Shown: piece by piece, positions 16,641 to 25,080 of the stretch
Layout: each line of letters starts with the position of its first letter
How positions within the stretch are numbered: position 1 is the stretch's first letter
Origin: Candidatus Ruminococcus avistercoris
GTDB taxonomy: Bacteria > Bacillota > Clostridia > Lachnospirales > Lachnospiraceae
NCBI GenBank assembly: GCA_019120315.1
Contig: DWVJ01000036.1
Span: 119,585-183,584, forward strand
Direction of reading: 5' to 3'
Length of the DNA: 64,000 nucleotides
Program-made: the position numbers and the translations under genes
Notes under the pieces: generated by a model
What the model saw: the letters and a program-made list of their open reading frames with translations, nothing else
The model's database searches: none
What the model was told of the DNA's origin: nothing

Positions 16641-17658
16641 ACGTTTTCGATATAGAAAAAAAATGAACAAAACTCTTTTTCGCATCATTGTGGGAGGGGC
16701 GGCGCTGGCGGTCTGCATTGCGCTGATCGTATTTTTGACAGTGTACCATGTGGATGACGTGGAGATTGTGGGAAATACCAGAAATTCGGAGGAAGAAGTA
16801 AAAGACGTGGCGCTTTCCGGCCCCCTTGCTTCCAACTCCTTCCTTTTGTCCGTCTTCAGGAAAAATGTGGTGACGGATGAACTGCCTTTTGTGGAGGACA
16901 TAAAGATCGAGCAGGTGTCTCCAGGCAAGATCCGGCTCCATGTCAATGAAAAGCAGATCGTCGGCTATGTGCGGTATCTGGACTGCAATATGTATTTTGA
17001 CAAAGACGGGATCGTGGTGGAGAGCGAAGTGGCTCCGGATGCGGGGGAAAATACGGAGAGTACGGTGGTGGAGCCCCAGCAGGTGATCGTGGATCCGGTG
17101 GAAGTGGTGGATGAAAATGAAACCAATTACCATGCCGCAGTCACCGATGTGCCCTGTATTACCGGACTGACCTTTGAGAGCGTGGCGCTGGAGGAAAAAC
17201 TTCCGGTAAAGGATGACAGCGTGTTCAATACCATTCTGGGAATTGCCAGAATCGTGGAAAAGTATGATATCATGCCGGATCAGGTGGAGTTCAATGACAA
17301 GTACGAGATCACGCTGTATTACGGCACGATCCGGGTGACGCTGGGCGTGGATAATCTTCTGGAGGAGAAGATCACCAGGGTGGCGGCTATTCTTCCCAAA
17401 CTGACCGGAAAGTCCGGGGTGCTTCATATGGAAGATTATACCAAGGATACGGTCAATATCATTTTTACGGAAGACGTACCGGAGGATGAGCAGACGGATT
17501 CCCAGGAGGATACTTTGGAAGAAGACACGCAGGAAGAGGATACTTCAGAAGAAGATATTTCCGAAGAAGATACTTCCGAAGAAGAGGGTTCCGGGGAGGA
17601 CGCTTCCCAGGAGGATGCTTCCGGGGAAGAAACTTTGGAGGAAGAGAGTACGGAGTGA
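16630..17658 (+). CDS. ftsQ: Cell division protein FtsQ/DivIB
   Basis: Bitopic divisome protein. A short basic cytoplasmic part is followed by one membrane segment (near IIVGGAALAVCIALIVFLTV). A POTRA domain then opens with VEIVGNTRNSEEEV, and a beta domain follows. The last 60 or so residues are almost only Glu, Asp, Ser and Thr in repeating EEDTS-like units. I start at TTG 16630, behind GGAGGG at 16614-16619 and overlapping the murA stop. ATG 16663 is the alternative but lacks a clear Shine-Dalgarno site. The position between murA and ftsZ supports the call. Confidence 0.87.
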   Translation: MIDKRFRYRKKMNKTLFRIIVGGAALAVCIALIVFLTVYHVDDVEIVGNTRNSEEEVKDVALSGPLASNSFLLSVFRKNVVTDELPFVEDIKIEQVSPGKIRLHVNEKQIVGYVRYLDCNMYFDKDGIVVESEVAPDAGENTESTVVEPQQVIVDPVEVVDENETNYHAAVTDVPCITGLTFESVALEEKLPVKDDSVFNTILGIARIVEKYDIMPDQVEFNDKYEITLYYGTIRVTLGVDNLLEEKITRVAAILPKLTGKSGVLHMEDYTKDTVNIIFTEDVPEDEQTDSQEDTLEEDTQEEDTSEEDISEEDTSEEEGSGEDASQEDASGEETLEEESTE

Positions 17659-17691
17659 TTGTGAAAACTTCGTAAAAATTGAAAAAAAGAG

Positions 17692-17720
17692 TTGATTAAT
17701 TCTGCGGGAAACTATATTAT
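17692..17720 (+). promoter_or_regulatory. Promoter of ftsZ
   Basis: TTGATT at 17692-17697 and TATTAT at 17715-17720 are separated by 17 bp, about 105 bp ahead of the ftsZ start. It would let ftsZ be transcribed separately from the cluster. Confidence 0.65.
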
Positions 17721-17825
17721 ATATCTATATGCTGCCTGTTTTGTATGGCAAAGCGGGACGGCTTCGGAAGGATAAGATTCCCCTGGGGAATAAAGATATG
17801 CGAAAGTGCAAAAGGAGGAAGTACC

Positions 17826-18995
17826 TTGTTAGAAATTATGTCGAATGAAGCGGAATCATCCGCAAAGATTATTGTGATCGGTGTGGGCGGCGCAGGAAAC
17901 AACGCAGTAAACCGAATGGTGGAAGAAGCGATCAGCGGAGTAGAATTCGTTGGCGTTAATACAGATAAACAGGCGCTTACCCTTTGTAAAGCACCTACCG
18001 TTCTTCAGATCGGTGAGAAGGTGACCAAAGGTCTGGGCGCAGGCGCGAAACCGGAAGTAGGCGAGAAGGCTGCGGAAGAAAGCGTCGATGAACTGAGAAA
18101 GCTGATGGAAGGAGCTGACATGGTATTTGTTACCTGCGGCATGGGCGGCGGCACCGGAACGGGCGCGGCTCCGATCGTAGCAGGCCTTGCCAAGGAGATG
18201 GGAATCCTGACGGTCGGCGTAGTGACAAAACCCTTCCGTTTCGAGGCCAGAACCCGCATGAGCAATGCTCTGATGGGAATCGATAAATTGCAGGATAACG
18301 TGGATACGCTGATTGTGATCCCCAACGATAAACTGCTGGAGATCGTGGATCGGCGCACCACCATGCCGGAAGCGCTGAAGAAAGCCGATGAAGTACTGCA
18401 GCAGGCGGTACAGGGCATCACAGACCTGATCAATCTTCCTGCTTTGATCAATCTGGACTTTGCCGATGTACAGACGGTAATGAAAGACAAGGGTATCGCC
18501 CATATCGGTATCGGCGAAGCTAAAGGCGATGATAAAGCGTTGGAGGCAGTACAGGAAGCGGTTGCCAGTCCGCTGCTGGAGACGACCATCAACGGTGCGA
18601 CCGATGTAATCGTCAATATTTCCGGCGATATTTCCCTGATGGATGCCAACGATGCGGTGAGCTATGTACAGAATTTGGCGGGCGAAGATACCAATATTAT
18701 CTTTGGCGCGCTGTACGATGATACGGCTGTGGATACGGCAAAAATCACGGTGATCGCCACCGGTTTAAATGATGCGACGGCAAAACAGCCCAGCGTATCC
18801 TCCTCCGGATCCAAAAGTATGTTCAATGTTCCCAGGACTTCCAGTGAGCCAAAACAGGAGCAGCAAAAACCGGCCTTTACGCAGGGCTTTACGATGCCCA
18901 CTCTTCAGATTCCGCCGGCACAGAGCGCTCCTACCACCAGTACGGTGCCGAAAAAGGATATTCAGATTCCGGATTTCCTGAAAAACAGAAAGTAA
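17826..18995 (+). CDS. ftsZ: Cell division GTPase FtsZ
   Basis: Tubulin homologue that forms the Z ring. About 389 residues. [13 protein letters not shown] begins the GTPase domain. The tubulin signature [10 protein letters not shown] is near residue 106, and the T7 catalytic loop NLDFADV is near residue 209. A variable linker leads to the C-terminal conserved peptide IPDFLKNRK, which docks partners such as SepF or FtsA. TTG 17826 is chosen because AGGAGG lies seven bases upstream (17813-17818); the longer open frame back to 17745 is non-coding. No ftsA is adjacent. Confidence 0.97.
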   Translation: MLEIMSNEAESSAKIIVIGVGGAGNNAVNRMVEEAISGVEFVGVNTDKQALTLCKAPTVLQIGEKVTKGLGAGAKPEVGEKAAEESVDELRKLMEGADMVFVTCGMGGGTGTGAAPIVAGLAKEMGILTVGVVTKPFRFEARTRMSNALMGIDKLQDNVDTLIVIPNDKLLEIVDRRTTMPEALKKADEVLQQAVQGITDLINLPALINLDFADVQTVMKDKGIAHIGIGEAKGDDKALEAVQEAVASPLLETTINGATDVIVNISGDISLMDANDAVSYVQNLAGEDTNIIFGALYDDTAVDTAKITVIATGLNDATAKQPSVSSSGSKSMFNVPRTSSEPKQEQQKPAFTQGFTMPTLQIPPAQSAPTTSTVPKKDIQIPDFLKNRK

Positions 18996-19007
18996 TATGT
19001 GAATCAG

Positions 19008-19045
19008 ATGCCCCGCAGATTCTATGGGATCTGCAGGGCATTTAT
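19008..19045 (+). terminator. Hairpin terminator after ftsZ
   Basis: Arms 19008-19020 and 19029-19041 pair over 13 positions with one mismatch, and a short T stretch follows. It marks the end of the division cluster. Confidence 0.6.
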
Positions 19046-19092
19046 AATATCAGAGAAAAAATCCTGTTAATTCTATGAAAAGGAGGAGCGAT

Positions 19093-20493
19093 ATGGCAAG
19101 GTACAGGTGCAGTGTATGCGGGTATGTGTTTGATGAGGAGAAAGAAGGAAAGCGCTTCCAGGATTTGAAGGAATGTCCTGTCTGCAAGCAGCCGCCGGAG
19201 CGTTTTATGCTGCTGGAGGAACAGGCTGTTAAGAAAAAGGATGAACATGCCGCTGCTGGAGCGCAGGCCGGGCTGGAATATCCATCAGATTATGCGCGGA
19301 CAGATGAAACCTGCCGTTATATGAAAGAAATCCATCAGATGGCGGTCAGCGGCAGTTCTTTGATTGAAGCCATGGGAACTCGGATGCCCATGCCGGGGTG
19401 GGATGAGATTCTGCTGTTGGGTGCACAGCTGAATCCGCCGCCCCTGGATGAGCATGCGCCGGTCAACACCATGACGGTGATCGGGAAACATGCCAAAAAG
19501 CCGATGATTCTCTCCGGGCCGGTCTACATCTCCCATATGTCCTTCGGAGCGCTGTCGCGGGAAGCAAAGGTGGCCCTCGCCAGGGGGAGCGCTCTGGCAA
19601 AAACCGCCATGTGCAGCGGAGAAGGCGGGATCCTCCCGGAGGAGCAGGAAGCGTCCTACCGTTATATCTTTGAATATGTGCCCAATCAGTACAGTGTAAC
19701 CGATGAAAATCTGCGTAAAGCCGATGCCGTCGAGATTAAGATCGGCCAGGGAACCAAACCCGGTATGGGAGGGCATCTGCCGGGCAGCAAGGTGACGCCG
19801 GAAATCGCCCGGGTTCGTAATAAACCGCTGGGAGAGGATGTGATCAGCCCTTCCCGGTTTCCGGATATAAACACAAAGGAAGATCTGAAAAATCTGGTGG
19901 AGGAATTGCGCCGCCGTTCGGACGGCAGGCCCATTGGCATCAAGATTGCCGCGGGAAAGATTGAGCGGGATCTGGAGTACTGTGTGTTTGCCCAGCCGGA
20001 TTTCATCACGATCGACGGCCGGGGAGGGGCCACAGGCGCCAGCCCCCGGCTGGTGCGGGATTCCACCAGCGTGCCCACCGTGTATGCCCTGTACCGGGCC
20101 AGAAAGTATCTGGATTCGGTCCGTTCTGATATCTCCCTGGTGATCACGGGAGGACTTCGTGTATCCTCGGATTTCGCTAAGGCTATCGCCATGGGAGCGG
20201 ACGCTGTGGCCATCGCCTCGGCGGCGCTGATTGCGGCCGCCTGTCAGCAGTACCGGATCTGCGGCAGCGGTATGTGTCCCGTGGGAATTGCCACCCAGGA
20301 TCCGAAGCTTCGCAGCCGGCTGAAGGTGGATGCGGCGGCGCAGCGGGTGGCAAATTTCCTGCATGTCTCTCTGGAGGAATTAAAAACCTTTGCCCGGATC
20401 ACCGGTCACAGCGATCTTCATGATCTAAGCGTGGAAGATCTGTGTACGGTCAGCCGGGAAATTTCCGAGTTTACCAACATTCCCCATGCCTGA
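19093..20493 (+). CDS. Rubredoxin-domain fused to FMN-binding glutamate synthase-like protein
   Basis: The first 35 residues form a rubredoxin-like iron site (YRCSVCGY and ECPVC, two CxxC pairs). The rest is the FMN-binding barrel of glutamate synthase large subunits, with the segments around MSFGALS, SGEGG, EIKIGQGTKPGMGGHLPG and IDGRGGATGASP. Cysteines in CQQYRICGSGMCPVG fit the 3Fe-4S loop of GltS. The glutaminase and C-terminal domains are missing, so it resembles archaeal-type GltS cores. Substrate and electron donor are not known from sequence; the rubredoxin part may pass electrons to FMN. ATG 19093 has AGGAGG six bases upstream. It is monocistronic. Confidence 0.85.
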   Translation: MARYRCSVCGYVFDEEKEGKRFQDLKECPVCKQPPERFMLLEEQAVKKKDEHAAAGAQAGLEYPSDYARTDETCRYMKEIHQMAVSGSSLIEAMGTRMPMPGWDEILLLGAQLNPPPLDEHAPVNTMTVIGKHAKKPMILSGPVYISHMSFGALSREAKVALARGSALAKTAMCSGEGGILPEEQEASYRYIFEYVPNQYSVTDENLRKADAVEIKIGQGTKPGMGGHLPGSKVTPEIARVRNKPLGEDVISPSRFPDINTKEDLKNLVEELRRRSDGRPIGIKIAAGKIERDLEYCVFAQPDFITIDGRGGATGASPRLVRDSTSVPTVYALYRARKYLDSVRSDISLVITGGLRVSSDFAKAIAMGADAVAIASAALIAAACQQYRICGSGMCPVGIATQDPKLRSRLKVDAAAQRVANFLHVSLEELKTFARITGHSDLHDLSVEDLCTVSREISEFTNIPHA

Positions 20494-20518
20494 TTTTGTC
20501 AAAAGAGCAGGAATCTGA

Positions 20519-20547
20519 TAGACAGATCAGAAAAAGGCGAGTATACT
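20519..20547 (+). promoter_or_regulatory. Promoter of the TauE/SafE gene
   Basis: TAGACA at 20519-20524 and TATACT at 20542-20547 with a 17-bp spacer, ending 36 bp before the next start codon. Confidence 0.65.
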
Positions 20548-20583
20548 GGGCTTCGATAAAAGAAACAGACAAGGGGGAGCGTC

Positions 20584-21336
20584 ATGGAAATTACCATAGG
20601 TCTTGCGTTATTTTTATTTGTTGTTCAGTTTTGTTCTTATTTTGTGAAGGGACTGGCCGGTTTTGGAGATCCCCTGATTTCCAATCCCATGCTGTCGCTG
20701 ACCACGCTGCAGAATAATCAGATCACGCCCATGAATCTGCTGATGAACTGGCCGCTGAATCTGTACATATCCTTTAAAAACCGGAAAGCTTTCTCCGTCA
20801 AAGATACGATTCCGATGATCGTCTGTATCCTGATCGGTATGGTGCCCGGTCTGCTGCTGCTCAAATACGCCACCTCCTGGGTGCTGAAAGCGCTGCTGGG
20901 TCTGGTGATTGTGATCTGCGGCATCGAGATGCTGACCAGAAAGGAATCCACCAGATCCTCCGGCAACATGATCGTCATGGCGCTGGTTTCCATCGCTTCC
21001 GGTTTTACCGCCGGCCTTTACGGCATCAACCTGTTTTTTGTAGCTTATATCGAGAGAACAGGTTACGTAAATCGCAATCAGTTCCGTGGACAGATGTGCT
21101 TTATCTTTTTCATTGAAAATACGGTCCGTCTGCTGATCTATATCTTCACGGGATTCTACAATCTGGACATCATCAAGCTGGCACTGATCTCCGCAGTGGG
21201 TGTGATCTGCGGTATGTTCCTTGGCAGCCGGGTGGACAGCAGGCTCAGCGAAGCGACGGTGAAAAAGATAATTACCATCGTATTCATCTGTGCCGGTCTT
21301 AGTACGCTGATCAAAGCTGTGGTTTTCAAAATCTGA
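20584..21336 (+). CDS. TauE/SafE-family membrane transporter
   Basis: The 250-residue protein has about eight hydrophobic segments and the N-terminal KGLAGFGDPLISNPML motif typical of the TauE/SafE (sulfite or organosulfonate exporter) family. Members move anions such as sulfite, sulfoacetate or taurine-derived products, but the substrate of this copy cannot be read from sequence. ATG 20584 follows AGGGGGAG. It has its own promoter and converges on ilvN, sharing a terminator. Confidence 0.8.
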   Translation: MEITIGLALFLFVVQFCSYFVKGLAGFGDPLISNPMLSLTTLQNNQITPMNLLMNWPLNLYISFKNRKAFSVKDTIPMIVCILIGMVPGLLLLKYATSWVLKALLGLVIVICGIEMLTRKESTRSSGNMIVMALVSIASGFTAGLYGINLFFVAYIERTGYVNRNQFRGQMCFIFFIENTVRLLIYIFTGFYNLDIIKLALISAVGVICGMFLGSRVDSRLSEATVKKIITIVFICAGLSTLIKAVVFKI

Positions 21337-21349
21337 ACAAGGGATAGAA

Positions 21350-21394
21350 GACATCAAAAAAGGGAGCGGATGCTCCCTCTTTTGATGTCTTTTT
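21350..21394. terminator. Shared terminator between the TauE/SafE gene and ilvN
   Basis: 18-nt arms (21350-21367 with 21372-21389, one mismatch) flank a GGAT loop and a T run follows on the plus strand. A/T-rich arms suggest it could serve both converging genes. Confidence 0.8.
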
Positions 21395-21903
21395 CAGCGC
21401 TCCATCATGCTGATGGATTCGATGCCCACGCTGCCGCCGCGGACCACTTCGATGGATTTGTATTCTTCTTTGATCAGCTTGATTACGGCGTCGTTTTTGG
21501 TGGCTGTCTGAACGAATTCCAACAGCAGACTGTCTTTTCCGTAGTCGATAACCCTGGCTTTGAAGGTTTCAGCGATCTGGAACAGCTCCACCTTCTCCGC
21601 TGCGGAACATTTTTTGACTTTGATATAGAGAATCTCCTTCATCCGTACGAAGATATCGGTGAAATCGATTACTTTGATGACTTCTACCATGCGGTTGAGC
21701 TGTTTTTTGATCTGCTCAAAGGTTTCATCATCGCTGACTGTGGCGATGGTCATTCTGGAGACGGTGGGATCTTCTGTCGTTCCCACGGTCAGGCTGTCCA
21801 GATTATAGCTTTTTCCGGAAAAGAGACCGGAAATTTTAGCAAGTACGCCTACCTGATTCTCCACATACAAAGAGATCCATCTTTTTTTCATTCCTTTATC
21901 CAT
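21394..21903 (-). CDS. ilvN: Acetolactate synthase regulatory (small) subunit
   Basis: Regulatory subunit that gives the ALS complex its valine sensitivity and full activity. The 169 residues contain an N-terminal ACT domain (SLYVENQVGVLAKISGLFS) and the C-terminal ALS-ss domain. Family motifs are seen at RGYNLDSLTVG-like positions (here SYNLDSLTVG), FQIAETFKARVIDY and VVRGG. AGGAGG lies about nine bases ahead of ATG 21903. The gene follows ilvB by 15 bp on the same strand and is under the same T-box. Confidence 0.94.
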   Translation of the reverse strand: MDKGMKKRWISLYVENQVGVLAKISGLFSGKSYNLDSLTVGTTEDPTVSRMTIATVSDDETFEQIKKQLNRMVEVIKVIDFTDIFVRMKEILYIKVKKCSAAEKVELFQIAETFKARVIDYGKDSLLLEFVQTATKNDAVIKLIKEEYKSIEVVRGGSVGIESISMMER

Positions 21904-21918
21904 CTTCGTCCGTCCCTC

Positions 21919-23637
21919 CTAACAGTCCATGATCATTTCTTCCAGATTTCCGCCCGGCTGGATCATGGGGTAAACCATCTCCTCCGGGTCGATGATAAAC
22001 TCAATCAGCGTCGGGCATTTGGTGTTCTTTTTTGCCTCTTCAAAGGCGGGAGCGATTTCTTCTGTTTTCGTCACCCGGTATCCTTTTGCACCGTAGCTTT
22101 CGGCCAGTCTGACAAAATCCGGTGTGTATTCCGGATATTCTTCTCCATTGGTGCGTCTGGAGAGAGCGCCGGAGCGCAGGTTTGTCATGGCGTACCGTTT
22201 TCCGTAGAATAGTTTCTGCCATTGACGTACCATGCCCAGGTATTCATTGTTGAAAATACAGATGATGATGGGCAGTTCCTCCAGTACGGCGGTGGCCATC
22301 TCCTGAATATTCATCTGTACGCCGCCATCGCCGGTGATGGCGATGACAGCATGATCCGGATTTCCGATCCTGGCGCCTATGGCTCCGGGAAGACCGTAAC
22401 CCATGGTTCCCAGTCCGCCGGACATGATCAGATGTTTGGAGTGGTTGATCTGGGCGTATTGGGCTACCAGCATTTGATGCTGCCCAACGTCGGTGACCAG
22501 GATGGCCCTGTCAAACTGACGGTTGATTTCCTCAATGATATCCAGCGGGCTCAGCTTTTTGCCCGTTTTCATGGTCAGCGGATGTTCCTTCTTCCAGTCG
22601 TCGATCTGAGACAGCCATCGTATGGTGTTTACCGGCATCACATACTCGGCCATCTTCTCGATGGCTTCCTTTGCGTCGGCCACGATGGGGATATCCACAT
22701 GGACATTCCTGGATATGGATGAGGTGTCGATATCGATATGAACGATTTTTGCTTTTGGGGCGAAATCGTGCAGCTTGCCGGTGATACGGTCATTGAACCG
22801 GGTACCGATGGAAAAAAGCAGGTCACAGTTGCTGACCGCCATATTGGCCGCATAAGCGCCGTGCATGCCAAGATTTCCCACAAACAGCGGATGATCCGTG
22901 GGGATAGCCCCTCTGCCCATGACGGTGGTCACCACAGGTACCTGGGTCTTTTCCACCACCTGGGTAAAGATTTCATCTGCTCTGGAAATATTCAGACCGC
23001 CTCCGGCCAGAAACAGAGGACGTTTCGCCTTCTGCAGCATTTTCAGCGCTTTTTTCAGCTGGCCGATGTGAACGCCGGTGCTGGGCTTATAGCCGCGGAT
23101 GTTTACTGTTTTGGGATACTCGGGACTTCCCAGTTCCCCCATGACGTCCTTGGGAAGGTCCACCAGCACCGGTCCGGGACGGCCCGTGCGGGCGATGTAG
23201 AACGCTTCCTTGATGATACGTCCCAGATCTTCTCTTTTTCTTACGGTGACGCCGTATTTGGTGATGCTTCTGGTGATGCCTACAATATCAACCTCCTGAA
23301 AGGCGTCGTTGCCGATCAGGGCACGGGCGACCTGGCCTGTGAAGCATACCAGGGGCACGCTGTCATAATTGGCGGTAGCAAGACCCGTTACCACATTGGT
23401 TGCGCCAGGTCCGCTGGTTACCAGACAGACGCCCACCTTTCCGGTAGTTCTGGCGTAGGCGTCCGCCTCATGAACCAGAGCCTGTTCGTGGCGTGGCAGG
23501 ATGATATCGATGGTTCCGTCTCTGCCCAACTCATCGCTCAGATCGATGGTGGTGGCTCCGGGATAGCCGAAAAGCTTTTCCACGCCTTCTTCCTTCAATG
23601 CCTTTACCAGCAGCTTATTTCCTGTAATCTGTTTCAT
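21919..23637 (-). CDS. ilvB: Acetolactate synthase catalytic (large) subunit
   Basis: ThDP-dependent enzyme that joins two pyruvates to acetolactate, or pyruvate and 2-oxobutyrate to acetohydroxybutyrate, starting valine, leucine and isoleucine synthesis. The 572 residues show FGYPGATTIDL with the activating Glu region, the FAD-region motifs, and the ThDP motif GDGGVQMN running to FNN. Length is normal. It is the first gene behind the T-box leader at 23701-23985. Confidence 0.96.
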   Translation of the reverse strand: MKQITGNKLLVKALKEEGVEKLFGYPGATTIDLSDELGRDGTIDIILPRHEQALVHEADAYARTTGKVGVCLVTSGPGATNVVTGLATANYDSVPLVCFTGQVARALIGNDAFQEVDIVGITRSITKYGVTVRKREDLGRIIKEAFYIARTGRPGPVLVDLPKDVMGELGSPEYPKTVNIRGYKPSTGVHIGQLKKALKMLQKAKRPLFLAGGGLNISRADEIFTQVVEKTQVPVVTTVMGRGAIPTDHPLFVGNLGMHGAYAANMAVSNCDLLFSIGTRFNDRITGKLHDFAPKAKIVHIDIDTSSISRNVHVDIPIVADAKEAIEKMAEYVMPVNTIRWLSQIDDWKKEHPLTMKTGKKLSPLDIIEEINRQFDRAILVTDVGQHQMLVAQYAQINHSKHLIMSGGLGTMGYGLPGAIGARIGNPDHAVIAITGDGGVQMNIQEMATAVLEELPIIICIFNNEYLGMVRQWQKLFYGKRYAMTNLRSGALSRRTNGEEYPEYTPDFVRLAESYGAKGYRVTKTEEIAPAFEEAKKNTKCPTLIEFIIDPEEMVYPMIQPGGNLEEMIMDC

Positions 23638-23700
23638 TCGATGAACCTCCCTTTTTCATTTCCTCTTCCGGCGGCAGGGAAACTGAAACTCCCTGTTATA

Positions 23701-23732
23701 AAAAACGTCCTGAGCTTTAAAAGCTCAGGACG
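23701..23732 (-). terminator. T-box-controlled terminator before ilvB
   Basis: The arms CGTCCTGAGCTT and AAGCTCAGGACG (12 bp) around a 3-nt loop are followed by T's on the minus strand. The 5' arm competes with the antiterminator containing the T-box sequence. Confidence 0.92.
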
Positions 23733-23985
23733 ATTCATAACCGTGGTACCACCTGATTTCAGAGAATATTCTCTGCACTTGAACAATACAAAAAACTATA
23801 TTGCTTTCCTGTAACGTGGAAAAAACGTTGAAGCCTACTGTGCATCACAGATGCGGTTCGGTCCACTGCTCGAAGGCTACCTTCCATAATCCTTTCACGA
23901 AGACTTCCACCAGCCGTCTCCTCTCTGGGCATCCGGCGATTATGTACTCCTCCCTGTCACTGCATTTTCAGGTTTTGTTCAATTT
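23701..23985 (-). promoter_or_regulatory. T-box riboswitch leader of ilvBN
   Basis: The minus-strand leader carries the T-box core AGGTGGTACCACGG at 23754-23741, followed by a terminator hairpin and T run. Upstream, Stem I can be drawn with GGAGG/CCTTC as the lower helix, AGTA opposite GAA as the loop-E element, and CATAATC/GATTATG above. The specifier loop then reads GAAGGTAG. The best frame for the codon is GUA (Val) at 23880-23878, which fits an ilv operon; GGU is the alternative. Uncharged tRNA would stabilise the antiterminator and switch ilvBN on. Confidence 0.93.
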
Positions 23986-23991
23986 CTATTC

Positions 23992-24020
23992 ATTGTATGG
24001 GAAAAAGAATATTTTGTCAA
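23992..24020 (-). promoter_or_regulatory. Promoter of the ilvBN T-box transcript
   Basis: On the minus strand TTGACA (24020-24015) and TACAAT (23997-23992) are 17 bp apart, immediately ahead of the T-box leader and just past the aroE stop. Confidence 0.82.
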
Positions 24021-24032
24021 TGGTTTTGCTTT

Positions 24033-24905
24033 CTATTTGCTGAAAAACTTTTCTTTTATAGGCTCGGTGGGCATCTCACATCCGGTGAACAGACGGAATG
24101 CTTCCGCGCCCTGGTACAGCAGCATGTACAGGCCGTTCATCACAGGGCAGCCGGCGTATGCGGCCAGAGAAAGAAGCTTCGTCCTGCGGGGTTCGTAGAT
24201 GATGTCGGCCACGGCCAGTTCCCTGTGAAACCAGGAAGGATCTGTGATCAGAGAAGCATCCGTATGAGGCTCCATGCCCACAGATGTGGCATTGACCAGG
24301 ATATGGCTGTCATCCAGAGAACGGCGCAAAGCTTTTTGATCATCATTATCGCAGATGAAGGCGCGGCAGTTGGTGGTACGGCTGATGGTGTCGGCCAGAC
24401 GGCTGATCCGCTGATAAAACCGGCTGGTGGAACGCACAAAAATACGGATTTCTTCCATCCCGTCCAGGGCGGCCTGGGCGGCGATGGCGGTGGCGGCGCC
24501 GCCTGCTCCCAGCAGCGTCATGGTTTTTCCTTTCAGTTTAAATCCCGCATCCGCGGCGGAGCGCATGAATCCGGTGCCGTCGGTGTTGTGCCCCACCAGT
24601 TTTCCGTCTTCGTTGACCACCGTATTGACCGCGCCGATCATCTGGGCGGCGGGGGAAAGTTCATCCAGCAGTTCCATGATCTTGTTTTTGTTGGGCATGG
24701 TCAGATTAAAGCCCCGGATACCGGCAAAGCGCAGTCCTTTAACCACATCCGGCAGAGAAGTCTCGTCCACCTCGAAACAGAGATAAACGTAATCCAGGCC
24801 CAGCAGATGAAAGGCTTCATTGTGCATCAGCGGCGACAGACTGTGGGCCACCGGTTTGCCAAGAAGCGCGGTAAGTTTCGTATGTCCTGTAATTGGCAGT
24901 TCCAT
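24033..24905 (-). CDS. aroE: Shikimate/quinate dehydrogenase (YdiB-like AroE family)
   Basis: NAD(P)-dependent reductase of 3-dehydroshikimate, or dehydrogenase of quinate. About 290 residues. Substrate-binding SLSPLMHN near the N-terminus, NLTMPNKNKI with the catalytic Lys, NTDGTGF with the paired Asp, and GAGGAATAIA for the dinucleotide are visible. Asn replaces His in the usual NVTxPHK motif, and the run AAQMIGAVNTVVNEDGKL is closer to E. coli YdiB than to AroE. I use ATG 24905, with AGGAGG at 24916-24911; the longer frame is probably leader. aroD lies 2 kb away on the other strand. Confidence 0.88.
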   Translation of the reverse strand: MELPITGHTKLTALLGKPVAHSLSPLMHNEAFHLLGLDYVYLCFEVDETSLPDVVKGLRFAGIRGFNLTMPNKNKIMELLDELSPAAQMIGAVNTVVNEDGKLVGHNTDGTGFMRSAADAGFKLKGKTMTLLGAGGAATAIAAQAALDGMEEIRIFVRSTSRFYQRISRLADTISRTTNCRAFICDNDDQKALRRSLDDSHILVNATSVGMEPHTDASLITDPSWFHRELAVADIIYEPRRTKLLSLAAYAGCPVMNGLYMLLYQGAEAFRLFTGCEMPTEPIKEKFFSK

Positions 24906-24994
24906 AATTTCCTCCTGACTGTATCTGAGATATCCCCGGTTGACAGCGGGGCTTGGGTAAGATAAAAAAAGTATAACACAGATTGTTTTTTCCG

Positions 24995-25023
24995 GGAACA
25001 TTTTTCGGCGCCGGACCGTCTAA
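24995..25023 (+). promoter_or_regulatory. ECF-type promoter ahead of the sigma factor gene
   Basis: GGAAC at 24995-24999 and CGTC followed by TAA from 25017 are separated by 17 bp. This is the layout recognised by many ECF sigma factors and no sigma-A hexamers are close. It suggests the sigma gene is autoregulated. Confidence 0.55.
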
Positions 25024-25080
25024 TAAGTGTAAGGCAGTAAATTTGCCCTTCGTACGTACGGAAAAAGAAAGGAAAAAAAG

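Noticed and set aside
21370..24043. Several plus-strand open frames opposite ilvN, ilvB and the T-box
   Set aside because: All are antisense to recognised genes or to the T-box leader.
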